Assembly: GCA_963580285.1 (NCBI GenBank)
Contig: OY757010.1
Location: 214,180,138-214,244,137 of the forward strand
Length of the DNA: 64,000 nucleotides
Direction of reading: 5' to 3'
Origin: Lucinisca nassula
Taxonomy: Eukaryota > Mollusca > Bivalvia > Lucinida > Lucinidae
Shown one piece after another: positions 40,335 to 52,384 of the stretch (the stretch's first letter is position 1; each line of letters begins with the position of its first letter). Under the pieces are notes generated by a model. That model was not told where the DNA came from. It ran no database searches and saw only the letters and a list, made by a program, of their open reading frames with translations. Position numbers and translations under genes: made by a program.

Positions 40335-43259
40335 TAGCTCACCTGACCGAAGGTCATGGTGAGCTTTTGTGACAGTAAGATGTCCGGCGTCGTCGTCCGT
40401 CGTCCGTCGTCCGTCGTCCGTCGTGCGTAAACTTTTTCTTGTGAACACACTAGAGGCCACAGTTTTGGTCCAATTATCATCAAACTTGCTCAGAATGATA
40501 ATCATGACAATATCTCGGTCAAGTTCGAATTTGGGTCATGTCGGGTAAAAAAGTAGGTCAGTAGGTCAAATCATAGAAAAACCTTGTGAACACTCGAGAG
40601 GCCACAATTTTGGTCCAATCATCATCAAACTTGCTCAGAATGATCATTGTGACAATATTTTAGTGAAGTTTGAATATGGATCATGTCGGCTTAAAAAGTA
40701 GGTCAGCGGGTCAAATCATAGAAAAACCTTGTGAACACCCTAGAGGCCACAATTTTGGTCCAATCATAATCAAACTTGCTCAGAATGATCATCATGACAA
40801 TATCTTGGTCAAGTTCGAATATGGGTCATGTCCGGTCAAAAAGTAGGTCAGTAGGTCAAATCATAGAAAAACCTTGTGAACACTCTGAAGGCCACTGTTT
40901 TGGTCCAATTATCATGAAACTTGCTCAGAATGACCATTGTGACAATATTTCAGTCCAGTTCGAATATGGGTCATATCGGGTTAAAAAGTAGGTCAGCGGG
41001 TCAAATCATATAAAAACCTTGTGAACACCCTAGGGGCCACAATTTTGGTCCAATCTTAATCAAACTTGCTCAGAATGATCATCATGACAATATCTCGGTC
41101 AAGTTTGAATATGGGTCAAATGGTTCCGGTCCGTTGCACATCTAGGTCACAGGAGCCAAAAACAGATTTTTTTCACCAAAAACTTAAAAAATCTTCTTCT
41201 CTGAAACCACAAGGCCCAGGTCTTTGTTATTTGGTATGAAGCTTCATCTAGTGGACCCCTACCAAGATTGTTCAAATTATAGTGCTGGGGCCAAAAATGC
41301 CCCCGCACGGGGGCCCTTTGGTTTTACATAGGCTTATATAGGGAAAATCTTTAAAAATCTTCTTCTCTGAAACCACAAGGCCCAGGACTTTGATATTTGG
41401 TATGAAGCTTCATCTAGTGGACCCCTACCAAGATTGTTCAAATTTGAGTGCTGGGACGAAAAATGCCCCCGCCACGGGGCCCTTTGGTTTTACATTGGCT
41501 TATATAGGGAAAATCTTTAAAAATCTTCTTCTCTGAAACCACAAGGCCCAGGTCTTTGATATTTGGTATGAAGCTTCATCTAGTGGACCCCTACCAAGAT
41601 TGTTCAAATTATAGTGCTGGGGCCAAAAATGCCCCCGCCCCAGGGCCCTTTGGTTTTACATAGGCTTATATAGGGAAAATCTTCAAAAATCTTCTACTCT
41701 GAAACCACAAGGCCCAGGACTTTGATATTTGGTATGAAGCTTCATCTAGTGGACCCCTACCAAGATTGTTCAAATTATAGTGCTGGGACAAAAAATGCCC
41801 CCGCCACGGGGCCCTTTGGTTTTACATTGGCTTATATAGGGAAAATCTTTAAAAATCTTCTTCTCTGAAACCACAAGGCCCAGGTCTTTGATATTTGGTA
41901 TGAAGCTTCATCTAGTTGACCCCTACCAAGATTGTTCAAATTACAGTGCTGGGGCCAAAAATGCCCCCGCCCCGGGGCCCTTTGGTTTTACATAGGCTTA
42001 TATAGGGAAAATCTTAAAAAATCTTCTTCTCTGAAACCACAAGGCCCAGGTCTTTGATATTTGGTATGAAGCTTCATCTAGTGGACCCCTACCAAGATTG
42101 TTCAAATTTTAGTGCTGGGACAAAAAATGCCCCCGCCACGGGGCCCTTTGGTTTTACATGGGCTTATATAGGGAAAATCTTTAAAAATTTTCTTTTCTGA
42201 AACCACAAGGCCCAGGACTTTGATATTTGGTATGAAGCTTCATCTAGTGGACCCCTACCAAGATTGTTCAAATTTTAGTGCTGGGACAAAAATGCCCCCG
42301 CCACGGGGCCCTTTGCTTTTACATTGGCTTATATAGGGAAAATTTTTAAAAATCTTCTTCTCTGAAACCACAAGGCCCAGGTCTTATATATTTGGTATGA
42401 AGCTTCATCTAGTGGACCCCTACCAAGATTGTTCAAATTATAGTGCTGGGGCCAAAAATGCCCCCGCCACGGGGCCCTTTGGTTTTACATAGGCTTATAT
42501 AGGGAAAATCTTTAAAAATTTTCTTCTCTAAAACCACAAGGCCCAGGACTTTGATATTTGGTATGAAGCTTCATCTAGTGGACCCCTACCAAGATGTTCC
42601 AATTTTAGTGCTGGGGCCAAAAATGCCCCTGCCCCGGGGCCCTTTGGTTTTACATAGGCTTATATAGGGAAAATCTTTAAAAATCTTCTTCTCTGAAACC
42701 ACAAGGCCCAGGACTTTGATATTTGGTATGAAGCTTCGTCTAGTGGACCCCTACCAAGATTGTTCAAATTATAGTGCTGGGACAAAAAATCCCCCCCTGC
42801 CACGGGGCCCTTTGGTTTTACATAGGCTTATATAGGGAAAATCTTTAAAAATCTTCTTCTCTGAAACCACAAGGCCCAGAACTTTGATATTTGGTATGAA
42901 GCTTCATCTAGTGGACCCCTACCAAGATTGTTCAAACTATAGTGCTGGGGCAAAAAATGCCCCTGTCCCGGGGCCCTTTGATTTTACATAGGCTTATATA
43001 GGCAAAATCTTTAAAAATCTTCTTCTCTGAAACCGCTAGGCCCAGGTCTTTGATATTTGATGTGTAGCTTCATCTAGTGGACCTTTGACAAGATTGTTCA
43101 AATTTTAGCCTTTGTTGATGTTTGGTATGAAGCTTCACCTTTAAGACCTCCCTCAACATTATGTACATTAAAGCCCTGGGGCCAATAATGGCCCTCTCTG
43201 GGGCCCACTTGTTACACTATGGATCAGGTGAGCGATCCAGGGCCATCATGGCCCTCTTG
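40335..43259 (+). mobile_element. H1 element, complete
   Basis: 5' TAGCTCACCTGACCGAAGGT / CATGGTGAGC hairpin and a CGTCGTCCGTCGTCCG tract. Two core arrays follow: about 4.5 units of about 145 bp (AAACCTTGTGAACACTCTAG) and about 12 units of about 167 bp (TATGAAGCTTCATCTAGTGG). The 3' side is CAGGTGAGCGATCCAGG, a GGGCCATCATGGCCC hairpin and CTTG at 43256-43259 before T. Confidence 0.85.
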
Positions 43260-44820
43260 TTGTTGTTGTTTTTTGTTTTTTTTACCTTGAATATACTTTG
43301 AAAATATACCTGTACTGTTGTGTAATGACGCAAGTATTTTTGCTTAGGATATCCATTCAGCTGTAATCAGGACAGAATGATAAGCCTTCACATGTGTGCA
43401 TGATGATCTGAGTCTTCGCTGGTCACACGTGTATTATAGTTATTTGCCGTGTGGTAAATTGCTCGCGGCGATGAATGTCCCGCCGTCATTTTTGCATGTG
43501 CAGTTGAGGCAGTCAGAAATTTTCCCGCGTTTTTCAATAACAAAACGTCAATGATAGTTTGATCACGCGTTTGTTGCATGCAACTTTTTGAAAACATGAC
43601 AGTGAAACCTGTGTGACATGTGAAGGCTCAGATCAGCCTGCGCAGTCATATATAAATGTTTGCTGTTTGTATTATCCTTGCGTAGTATAACTTCTGGGAC
43701 GAACGCCAGTTCCCTGTTCAGTTTCGAAGGCATTTGCAAGATGCACAAGCTGATCTTGTGTATGAAGGAATGTTTGTTTTTGCTGTGTGCTGACTCATTC
43801 ACATAGATAAATGTATAATAAATGACGGTATAATGCAGTTTAACTTGTTGTATATGTGACTCTTTTTGCGTATAAGGACCAGACTGTTAAACCGCCCTTT
43901 TGTGGTCTCATTAGAAAAGTTTCTCGAAAAATGCACAGAATGTGCATGCGAGTACATGATAGACTCAGATTAGTCGGTAAGTACAATGTATGCACAAATG
44001 CATCAATGATGATGTCATCAGTCGGCTGGCCGGACCGATTGGGATTAAATTCTTGGGGGAATATTTAAGCAGACAAAGTTTTATTTTCCTGTCGTCATTC
44101 TGTAGGGAAAAAACGTGCAGCAAGAGGCCTTAGGTCTCCGTCTATCAAGTACTTTCTTAAGGTGATTCTGGACGTTTTGATGGTGGACACTGGACAACCT
44201 GGGACAAATTGGCATTTTGATTTTTAGTGGGTCTTTCTAATTTTATTTTTGGTTGTCTTTGTATTATAATAGAGGGATATTCCAGAAAAAATAACAGGTC
44301 AAAATGGCCAATTTTCATTACATGAAAACTTTGTTTTATTATTGCTGCTTGTCGTAGCTGTCTTGTGTGCAAGGACTAAATGCCCACAGAGTCAGAGAGC
44401 CCAGGTCGAGCCCTGTACATATTGCTAGATGAAAAAACTGACTTGATAATTGCTTTACTTCTATTTCAATAGTCTAGCTTTTGATGCTAACTTCAAATAA
44501 AAAATATGTAAATTCAAGTTTTAATGCAGTTTGTTAGATTCATGTCACCCTTAAAGAGGTGCTAAAATAGCGTGCTGTGATTACGTAATACTATGTAATA
44601 ATCGGGTTTAATACCTAATTAACTGAATCCACAGATTTATTTAACACAGGCGGCAAACATCAAACAATTGAAGAACGATTACCATGTGTCAGTTTCCACA
44701 AGCAGAAAATCTCAAACACTGCAAAGGTATTAATTTTAGGCCATTGCAACTCGTTCTGTCACTCTTAGCCATTTTATGTGAGTGATACAACATCTTTGAA
44801 TCATTAATAAGTGTGCCCGA
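43260..44820. other. Unassigned interior of the hAT-like element
   Basis: No repeat shared with the rest of the window and no recognisable coding frame. This is where original hAT sequence could survive. Confidence 0.4.
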
Positions 44821-44935
44821 TAGTATCACGATAGTATCGTGATAGTATGCCGCGATAGTGATAGTATCGTGATAGTAGTTTCCACGATAGCAATACTATC
44901 ACGATAGTCAAAATTGGCATCGATAGTCAGCCCTA
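44821..44935. repeat. GATAGTATC palindrome cluster
   Basis: Repeated CACGATAGTATCGTGATAGT-type sequence forms many overlapping inverted repeats next to the right end of the hAT-like element. Confidence 0.75.
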
Positions 44936-44937
44936 AC

Positions 44938-45440
44938 ATGCACACACACACACACATGCATGCATGCACACACACATGCATACACACACACACCATTGAT
45001 ATGTACACACTACACACACACAGCAGGTTTTGTGGCGATCTATAGTGATATGTACATCCCCCACCTCCACACAATTTGCAGTGATATGTGTTTCTTCCCA
45101 CCTCCACACACACGAAAGGCTGTTTGGGGATCTATACAGTGATATGCACATCACTTAGCATTCTACAGTGATATGAACAGTCCCAATTCCAGGCACACAG
45201 AAAAGGTTGTATAGATCTACAGTGAATCATTTCCACCTCACTTCAAACACACAGAGAAGGTTGAGTGATTGTACATCACACAGTAGGTTGTGTTGGCATC
45301 TACAGTCAGATATGTACACCTACCCATATCAGGAATCATTTTAACACAGTAAATCATGTAGGCATCTGCTGTGATATGTACACCCACGTCCACCTACTGT
45401 GATATTATACCCCAGCCTCCACACACACACAGATTACAGA
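44938..45440. repeat. CA microsatellite and CA-rich tandem repeat
   Basis: A (CA)n tract with CATG interruptions (44938-44998) passes into a diverged tandem repeat with ACAGTGATATGTACA and CCACCTCCACACA. Cys-rich frames here come from the repeat. Confidence 0.75.
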
Positions 45441-45475
45441 ATAAGATGGATTCCTATTGGGAAAGGAGAAATATA

Positions 45476-45659
45476 TTAACACTTATCCTGCTGTTCACGA
45501 CAACCGCTATCTTTGCAAACAGTGTAGATCCAGATCAGATGGCTTCTGAAGACACTTCTGTTCATGAGTTTGTAGGAATAAATTACGTCAAGTAATCTGA
45601 TTGGTTCAAAGTCTGAAATGGGTGTGGCTAAAATGAATATTCTGCAGGATAAGGGTTAA
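45476..45659 (+). mobile_element. M-I MITE, hairpin arm lost
   Basis: TTAACACTTATCCTGCTG at the left and CTGCAGGATAAGGGTTAA at the right, TTAA on both ends. The second hairpin arm is deleted, leaving 184 bp. Confidence 0.75.
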
Positions 45660-45706
45660 GTGTTCCCCTCAAACAGTGCAATAAATACATCTGAAGGCAA
45701 AGATTT

Positions 45707-48700
45707 TTTAGCTCAACCCGACAACTGTGAGCTTTTGTGACCGTGAGATGTCTGGTGTCGTCATGCTTTAACTTTTTAGCTCACCTGAGCATGAAGTGCT
45801 CAAGGTGAGCTTTTGGGATCGGTCTTTGTCCGTCGTCCGTGCGTGCGTGTGTCCGTCCGGCACCAACTTTTGCTTTAAACAACTTCTCCACCAAAACTGC
45901 TGGACAGATTTTGATCTAATTTTACAGGATTGCTCCTTAGGTGATCCTCTACCAAAATTGCTCAAACTGTTCCGCTTGGGTGAACAAAATGGCCGCCAAA
46001 AATAAAAATAGAAAACCCTTTAAACGACTTCTCCTGCTTAACCAGTGGATGGATTTTGAAATTATTGCACAGGAAGGTTTCTTGGGTGCCCCTCTACTAA
46101 AATTGCTCAAACCGTTCCATTTGGGTGAACAAAATGGCCGCCAGAGCTAAAAATAGAAAACCTTTAAAGGACTTCTTCTCCTTAACCAGTGGATGGATTT
46201 CGAAAATTACTTAACAGGAATGTTCCTTGGGTGACCCTCTACCAAAATTGCTCAAACCGTTCCGCTTGGGTGAACAAAATGGCCACCAGAGCTAAAAGTA
46301 GAAAAACCTTTAAAGGACTTCTTCTCCTTAACCAGTGGATGGATTTCGAAATTACTTAACAGGAATGTTCCTGCGGTGACCCTCTACCAAAATTGCTCAA
46401 ACTGTTCCGCTCGGGTGAACAAAATGGCCGCCAGAGCTAAAAATAGAAAAACCTTTAAACAACTTCTCCTTAACCAATGGATGGAGTTTGAAATTATTGC
46501 ACAAGAAGGTTTCTTCGGTGCCCCTCTACTAAAATTGCTCAAACCATTCCGCTCGGGTGAACAAAATGGCCACCAGAGCTAAAAATAGAAAAACCTTTTA
46601 AAGGACTTCTTCTCCTTAACCAGTGGATGGATTTTGAAATTACTTAACAGAAATGTTCCTTGGGTGACCCTCTACCAAAATTACTCAAACCGTTCCGCTC
46701 GGGTGAACAAAATGGCCGCCAGAGCTAAAAAAAGAAAAACCTTTAAACAATTTTTTCTCCTTAACTAGTGGATGGATTTTGAAATTATTTCACAGGAATG
46801 TTCCTTTGGTGAACCTCTACCAAAATTGCTCATACCATTCCCCTCGGGTGAACAAAATGGCCACCAGAGCTATAAATAGAAAAACCATTAAACGACTTCT
46901 TCTCCTTAACCAGTGGATGGATTTTGAAATTATTTCACAGGAATGTTTGTTTGGTGAGCCTCTACCAAAATTGCTCATACTGTTCCGCTCGGGTTAACAA
47001 AATGGTCGCCAGAGCTTAAAATAGAAAAACCTTTAAACACACTTTTCTCTTTAACCGGTGGATGGATTTTAAAAATTATTTTACCAGAATGTTCCTTGGG
47101 TGGCCCTCTACAAAAATTGCTCAAACCGTTCAGCTCGGGTAAACAAAATGGCCGCCAGAGCTAAAAATAGAAAAACCTTTAAACGACTTCTCCTTAACAA
47201 GTGGATGGATTTTGAAAATATTTCACAGGAATGTTCCTTCTGTGACCCTCTACCACAATTGCTCAAACCGTTCCGCTCGGTTGAATAAAATGGCCATCAG
47301 AGCTAAAAATAGAAAAAAACTTCAAACTACTTCTTCTCTTTAACCCTAGGATGGATTTTGAAATATCTTCACAGGAATGTTCCTTGGGTGACCCTTTACA
47401 AAAAGTGCTCAAACCATTCTGCTCTGGTGAACAAGGTGGCTGCCAGAGCTAAAAACAGAACAAACCTTTAAACAACTTCTTCTCCTTAACCAGTGGATGG
47501 ATTTTGAAATTACCTGACAGGATTGTTCCTTGGGTGACCCTCCACCAAAATTGCTCAAACTATGCCGCTCTGGTAAACAAGATGGCTGTCAGAGCTAAAA
47601 AATAGAAAAACCTTTAAACAACTTCTTCTCCTTAACCAGTGGATGGATTATGAAATTATTTGACAGGAATGAGGTTTGAGGTTTTTAGCTGTGGTGGCCA
47701 TCATGCTCAGTTAAGCAAAATATTTTTAGCAATTTTGATAGAGGGTCACTCATGGAACATTCCTATAAAATTGCTTTTCTTTTAGAGACAGATGTCTTTT
47801 GAAAGTTTTGGCCCCCACCCACCTTGGCTGCAAGGTGCTTCTACAGGAGTATTGGTCAACCACTTTGAAGGTTTTAAGTGGTGCTAGTGGAACCATCAGT
47901 ACATTTAAACCCCATTGGTTTCATTGGGCGGCAGGGCTTGAGATGTCATTTCATCAAAAATGATTTCTACTTCTCAAAATGACTTCTACTCCTAAACAGG
48001 CAGACTGATTTTGAATTAATTTCACAGAAATAGTCTTTGGGTCCAACCAAAATTGCTCAAACCCTCCATGCCACCATATATTACCCACAATTCCGTTTGT
48101 ACAATATGATCAGGTGAGCGATCCAGGGCCATCATGGCCCTCTTGTCTAGTGAACATGCTAGAGGCCACAGTTTTAGTCCCATCATCATCAGTCTGGGTC
48201 AGAATTATCTTGATCATGTTCAAATATGGGTCATAGCAGGTCAAAAAGTAGATCAGTAGGTCAAATCATAGAAAAACCTTGTGAACACTCTAGTGGCCAC
48301 AGATTTGGCCCAATCATCAACTAACTTCATCAGAATTATCATCTTGACAATATCTTGGTCAGATTTTAACATGGGTCATGTGGGATAAAAAAAAAATGAG
48401 GTCAAATCATAAAGATCTTGTGAAAACTCTAAGAGGCCACAGTTTTGGTCCAATCATCATCAGACTTGCTCAGAATGATCATCTTGACAATATCTCAGTC
48501 AGTTTCGGATATTGGTCATATCAGATGAAAAAGTAGGTCAGTAGGTTAAACCATATAAAAACCTTGTGTAAACTCCAGAGACCACAGTTTTGGTCTGATC
48601 ACCCTCTGTCTTGTTCAGAATGATCAGCTTGTTAATTTCACATCAAATTTAGAATATGGGTTACGTCGGGCCAAAAACTAGGTCAGTTGGTCACATCATA

Positions 48701-49985
48701 GAAAAACCTTGTGAACACCCTTTGGGTCACATTTTTTGGGTCATTTGTCATCAAACTTGCTCAGAATGATCATCTTGACAATATCTCAGTCAAGTTTGAA
48801 TGTGGGTCATATTGGGCCAAAAAGTAGGTCAGTAGGTTAAATCCTAGATAAATGTTGTGAACACACTTGAGGCCACAGTTTTGGTCCAGTCATCATAAAC
48901 CTTGCTCAGAATGCTCAACTTGACATTATCTCCGTCAAGTTTGATTATGGTTTATGTTGGGAAAAAAGTAGGTCAGATGATAGAAAAACCTTGTTAACAC
49001 CCTTGAAGCTACAGTTTTTGTCTAATCTTCATCCAGCTTGCTCAGAATGATCGTCTTGACAATATCTCAGTCAGTTTCGGATATTGGTCATATCAGGTGA
49101 AAAAGTAGGTCAGTAGGTTAAACCATAGAAAAACCTTGTGAAAACTCCAGAGACCACAGTCTTTGTCCGATCATCATCTGTCTTAATTCTCATCAAATTC
49201 GAATATGGATTACGTCCAATCATCATCAGACTTGCTCAGAATGATCATCTTGACAATATCTCAGTCAGTTTCGGATATTGGTCATATCAGATGAAAGAGT
49301 AGGTCAGTAGGTTAAACCATATAAAAACCTTGTGTAAACTCCAGAGACCACAGTTTTGGTCTGATCACCCTCTGTCTTGTTCAGAATGATCAGCTTGTTA
49401 ATTTCACATCAAATTTCGAATATGGGTTACGTCGGGCCAAAAACTAGGTCACTTGGTCACATCATAGAAAAACCTTGTGAACACCCTTTGGGCCACATTT
49501 TTTGGGTCAGTTGTCATCAAACTTGCTCAGAATGATCATCTTGACAATATCTCATTCAAGTTTGAATATGGGTCATATTGGGCCAAAAAGTAGGTCAAAT
49601 CCTAGATAAATGTTGTGAACACACTTGAGGCCACAGTTTTGGTCCGGTCATCGAATGCTCAACTTGACATTATCTCAGTCAAGTTTGATTATGGTTTATG
49701 TTGGGGAAAAAACTAGATCAGTTGGTCAGATGATAGAAAAACCTTGTTAACGCCCTTGAAGCTACAGTTTTTGTCTAATCTTCATCCAGCTTGTTCAGAA
49801 TGATCATCTTGACAATATCTAATTCAAGTTCAAATATGGGTTATGGCGGGGGGTCTGATAGTATGTCATTGGGTCAAATCATAGAAGAACTTTCAACAAT
49901 GTAGGGGCTACTGGTCCAATCATCAAACCTGCTCAGAATGATCGTCTTGACAATATCTTGGTCAAGTTGTAATATGAGGTTTATT
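45707..49985 (+). mobile_element. H1 element interrupted by another H1
   Basis: Decayed 5' end TAGCTCAACCCGACAACTGT / GTGAGCTTTTGTG up to TTTAACTTTT, then (after the inserted H1, 45777-48145) TCTAGTGAACATGCTAGAGG and about twelve diverged units of about 145 bp up to 49985. The same junction is uninterrupted in 40335 (AAACTTTTTCTTGTGAACAC), which proves the nesting. The 3' end is not found. Confidence 0.7.
45777..48145 (+). mobile_element. H1 element, complete, nested
   Basis: 5' TAGCTCACCTGAGCATGAAG / TGCTCAAGGTGAGC hairpin, GTCCGTCGTCCGTGCGTG tract, and about twelve units of about 145 bp (GGATGGATTTTGAAATTAT, TGAACAAAATGGCCGCCAG). The 3' side is CAGGTGAGCGATCCAGG, a GGGCCATCATGGCCC hairpin and CTTG at 48142-48145 before T. 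A short S1 piece lies near 47905-47955. Confidence 0.82.
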
Positions 49986-50025
49986 TTAGTAAACAATTGA
50001 TAAATGCATCCTAGTCTTCAAAACT

Positions 50026-50640
50026 GAGGTTACAAAACAGTACCCAAGATAGGGTTATAAAGATAGATTGTCAGGTGTAAAAGTAAATCTGAGGTTACAA
50101 AGCAATACCCAAGGTAGGGTAACAAAGATACATTATCGTGGGTAAAGGTACATTTGAGGTTACAAAACAGTACCTTAGATAGGCTTATAAAGATAGATTG
50201 TCAGGTGTTAAGGTACATCTGATGTTGAAAAGCAATACCCAAGGTAGGGTTATAAAGATAGATTGTCAGGTGTAAAGGTACATCTGATGTTACAAAACAG
50301 TACTTTAGATAGGCTAATAGATATAGATTGTCAGGTGTAAAGGTACATTTGATGTTAGAAAGCAATACCCAAGGTAGGGTTATATAGATAGATTGTCAGG
50401 TGTAAAGGTACATCTGATGTTACAAAGCAATACCCAAGGTAGGGTTATATATTGGATTGGCAGGTGTAACGGTGCATCTGATGTTACAAAACAGTACCTT
50501 AGATAGGCTTATAAAGGTAGATTGTCAGGTATAAAAGTACATCTGTTGTTACAAAACAATACCCAAGGTAGGGTTATAAAGATAGATTGTCAGGTGTAAA
50601 GGTAAATCTGAGGTTACAATACAATACCTAAAGGCGGTAT
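50026..50640 (+). repeat. 64-bp tandem array
   Basis: About nine to ten copies of a 64-65 bp unit: GAGGTTACAAAACAGTACCC, AGGGTTATAAAGATAGATTG, TCAGGTGTAAAGGTACATC. Some variants (CAGTACCTTAGATAGGC / CAATACCCAAGGTAGGG) alternate, hinting at a higher-order 128-bp unit. Confidence 0.85.
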
Positions 50641-51297
50641 AGAATATGGTACCCAGATCAGCGAATGAATAATCTTGCTGGCATTAAATACACATCATCA
50701 CTATGAGGTATTTGTAAGTTGGTGGGAAAGTAACTGTACTCATCGTCTGAATTACCCCACCTATTGTCAATTCTGAGTTCACTGAACCATAAAATGTAGC
50801 CGAAATCCACCGGTTCTACACTGCTTTTAATTGTGCTGATAAAGATACTAGTATTGACCAAGAATCACCATTGTTTGTCCCCTATATTACCAAACATTTT
50901 AAAATATTTAATGATTAAGGGTAAAAATAAGCAAATGTATCTTAACGTTTAGTAAATACATTTAATCTTCAAAACTTGCAATATTGTTTTGAAAAATGTG
51001 CCTAAATATCATTTCAGACATCCCTCTGTCTGCATAACAGAAAAATTGGTAAAATAACACACAAATAATAACCAAAATTAACTTTAAAAATAGACTATAG
51101 TGACATGCTAAGTTACCCCACCCACATTTAAAGGCCTGTAGCTCGAAAAAACGGATAATTGTGCGCGAAAAGAGGTATACCATAATAAAGCACTTATGAT
51201 GGGCTATTCATCTGCCAAAAATAAAAAGATTTGGTAGGGGTCCAAAAAAGCCCCAAATAGGCACCCCCCCTTTTATCGCCAAAAAATCACAAGTTTT
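50641..51297. other. No recognised feature
   Basis: No coding frame could be supported; low-complexity A-rich sequence. Confidence 0.35.
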
Positions 51298-51319
51298 AAG
51301 ATGAAAAATTGTGATATTT

Positions 51320-51923
51320 TTCTTATTTCTGCTCAAAATATAGATTGTGGTTACTGGTAATAACTGCCTCATTTTAATCACAGACAAAATCCCCCATCCC
51401 TCGACAAAATCCCCCTGACAAAATCTCCCCCACCATATGTTTAGTTGGACAAAATCCCCTTTGGACATCTGCTGCTGTTTGTGAAGGTGGACAAAATTCC
51501 CCACACCTCCACATGCACAATTACTGATTTTTGAAAATCAATTTGTATCGTTTTAAAAACTGCAGATTCCAAATCATATTTGGAATATCATAGCTATGTT
51601 GGTGCTAACGGAGAAATTATTGCAACAAGCAGCTACAACATGTGACAAAATATAGAACAGTAGCATCATCAATAGGACTAAATTCTAACAATGAATAAGA
51701 ACATTAAAAATGAAACAAAGTACTTCTTTAGTCATGGCAAGAGATTTGATTCATTAAACTGACTTAATCAATAGCAAAATGTGTATTTACATCATGAAAT
51801 TTATAAAGAAATGTGTTAAAAAGTCATCACAATAATCAAGCAGAATTTTCAAAAATGATACATTATCCTAATGAGGCAGTTCTAATGAGTACCCACAATC
51901 TGTATGTTAGAGCTGAAATAAGA
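51320..51923. mobile_element. SL repeat split by about 494 bp
   Basis: The left arm (51344-51375, outer TTATTTCTGCTC then ATTGTGGTTACTGG) and right arm (51870-51899, GCAGTTCTAATGAGTACCCA, outer GAGCTGAAATAAG) belong to one SL copy. The insert between them, at the loop, begins with a GACAAAATCCCCC-type tandem stretch and is otherwise unassigned. Confidence 0.6.
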
Positions 51924-52194
51924 AAAATTTGGTTAACAGTAAACCTCAGTTTTACTGTATAAAAGTGGGGTTCAAGGGGTCAGAATTATATGTGTTTATA
52001 TGATGTAATGTAATTCATCAATCATTAGCTTTTGATTGATAAATGTTGCAGACACTACAAATGACCTGTGTCATACAAGATCCTGCACACCTTCATTGGT
52101 TGTGTCTTAAATTGTTCTAGAGAAAACAAAGAGATGTGTATCTGTCTATGACCCAAACATTACTACAGTCACCAGGTGTTTTTTGTTTTGTATA

Positions 52195-52383
52195 AGTCCT
52201 CCATTTTGATTGAAATGTATTCAAAAGTATTCGAAAAGTATTTGAATACATTTGCTAAGTATTTGTATTCTCATTCGAATACATTCATAAAAAATGTATT
52301 TTTATTTGTATTCTGTATTCGTGAAATGCAAAGTATTTGTATTTGTATTCGAATACTTTTGAAAGTATTCGACCCCAGGCCTG
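52195..52383 (-). mobile_element. hAT-type terminus with GTATTCGAATAC repeats
   Basis: Read on the minus strand it begins CAGGCCTGGGGTCGAATAC and continues with many GTATTCGAATAC-like palindromes. CAGGNNNGGG starts followed by such tracts are seen at hAT ends. The opposite end was not found. Confidence 0.5.
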
Positions 52384-52384
52384 G

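Larger units (their letters stand above)
39245..44935. mobile_element. hAT-like element, host of an H chain
   Basis: Left end TAGGGGTGTAACGATGCATC; right end inverted TAGGGCTGACTATCGATGCC. Subterminal tracts rich in CGATAG palindromes sit at both ends (39265-39370, 44821-44925). A perfect 8-bp duplication ACATGCAC flanks it (39237-39244, 44936-44943). The right copy merges with a CA repeat, which slightly weakens that evidence. The interior is mainly two H3 and one H1 elements. No transposase is seen. Confidence 0.65.

Noticed and set aside
40335..43259. Regular arrays as a possible CRISPR locus
   Set aside because: Units are contiguous repeats of about 145 and 167 bp with no unique spacers, in a eukaryotic repeat element.
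44826..45154. Cys-rich short frames on the minus strand
   Set aside because: They arise from GT/GC-rich simple repeat (CA microsatellite read in reverse).
45796..47288. Series of similar 62-72 codon frames with NKMAARAKNRK
   Set aside because: One per H1 core unit of about 145 bp, with stops in every unit; no start context or conservation beyond the DNA repeat.
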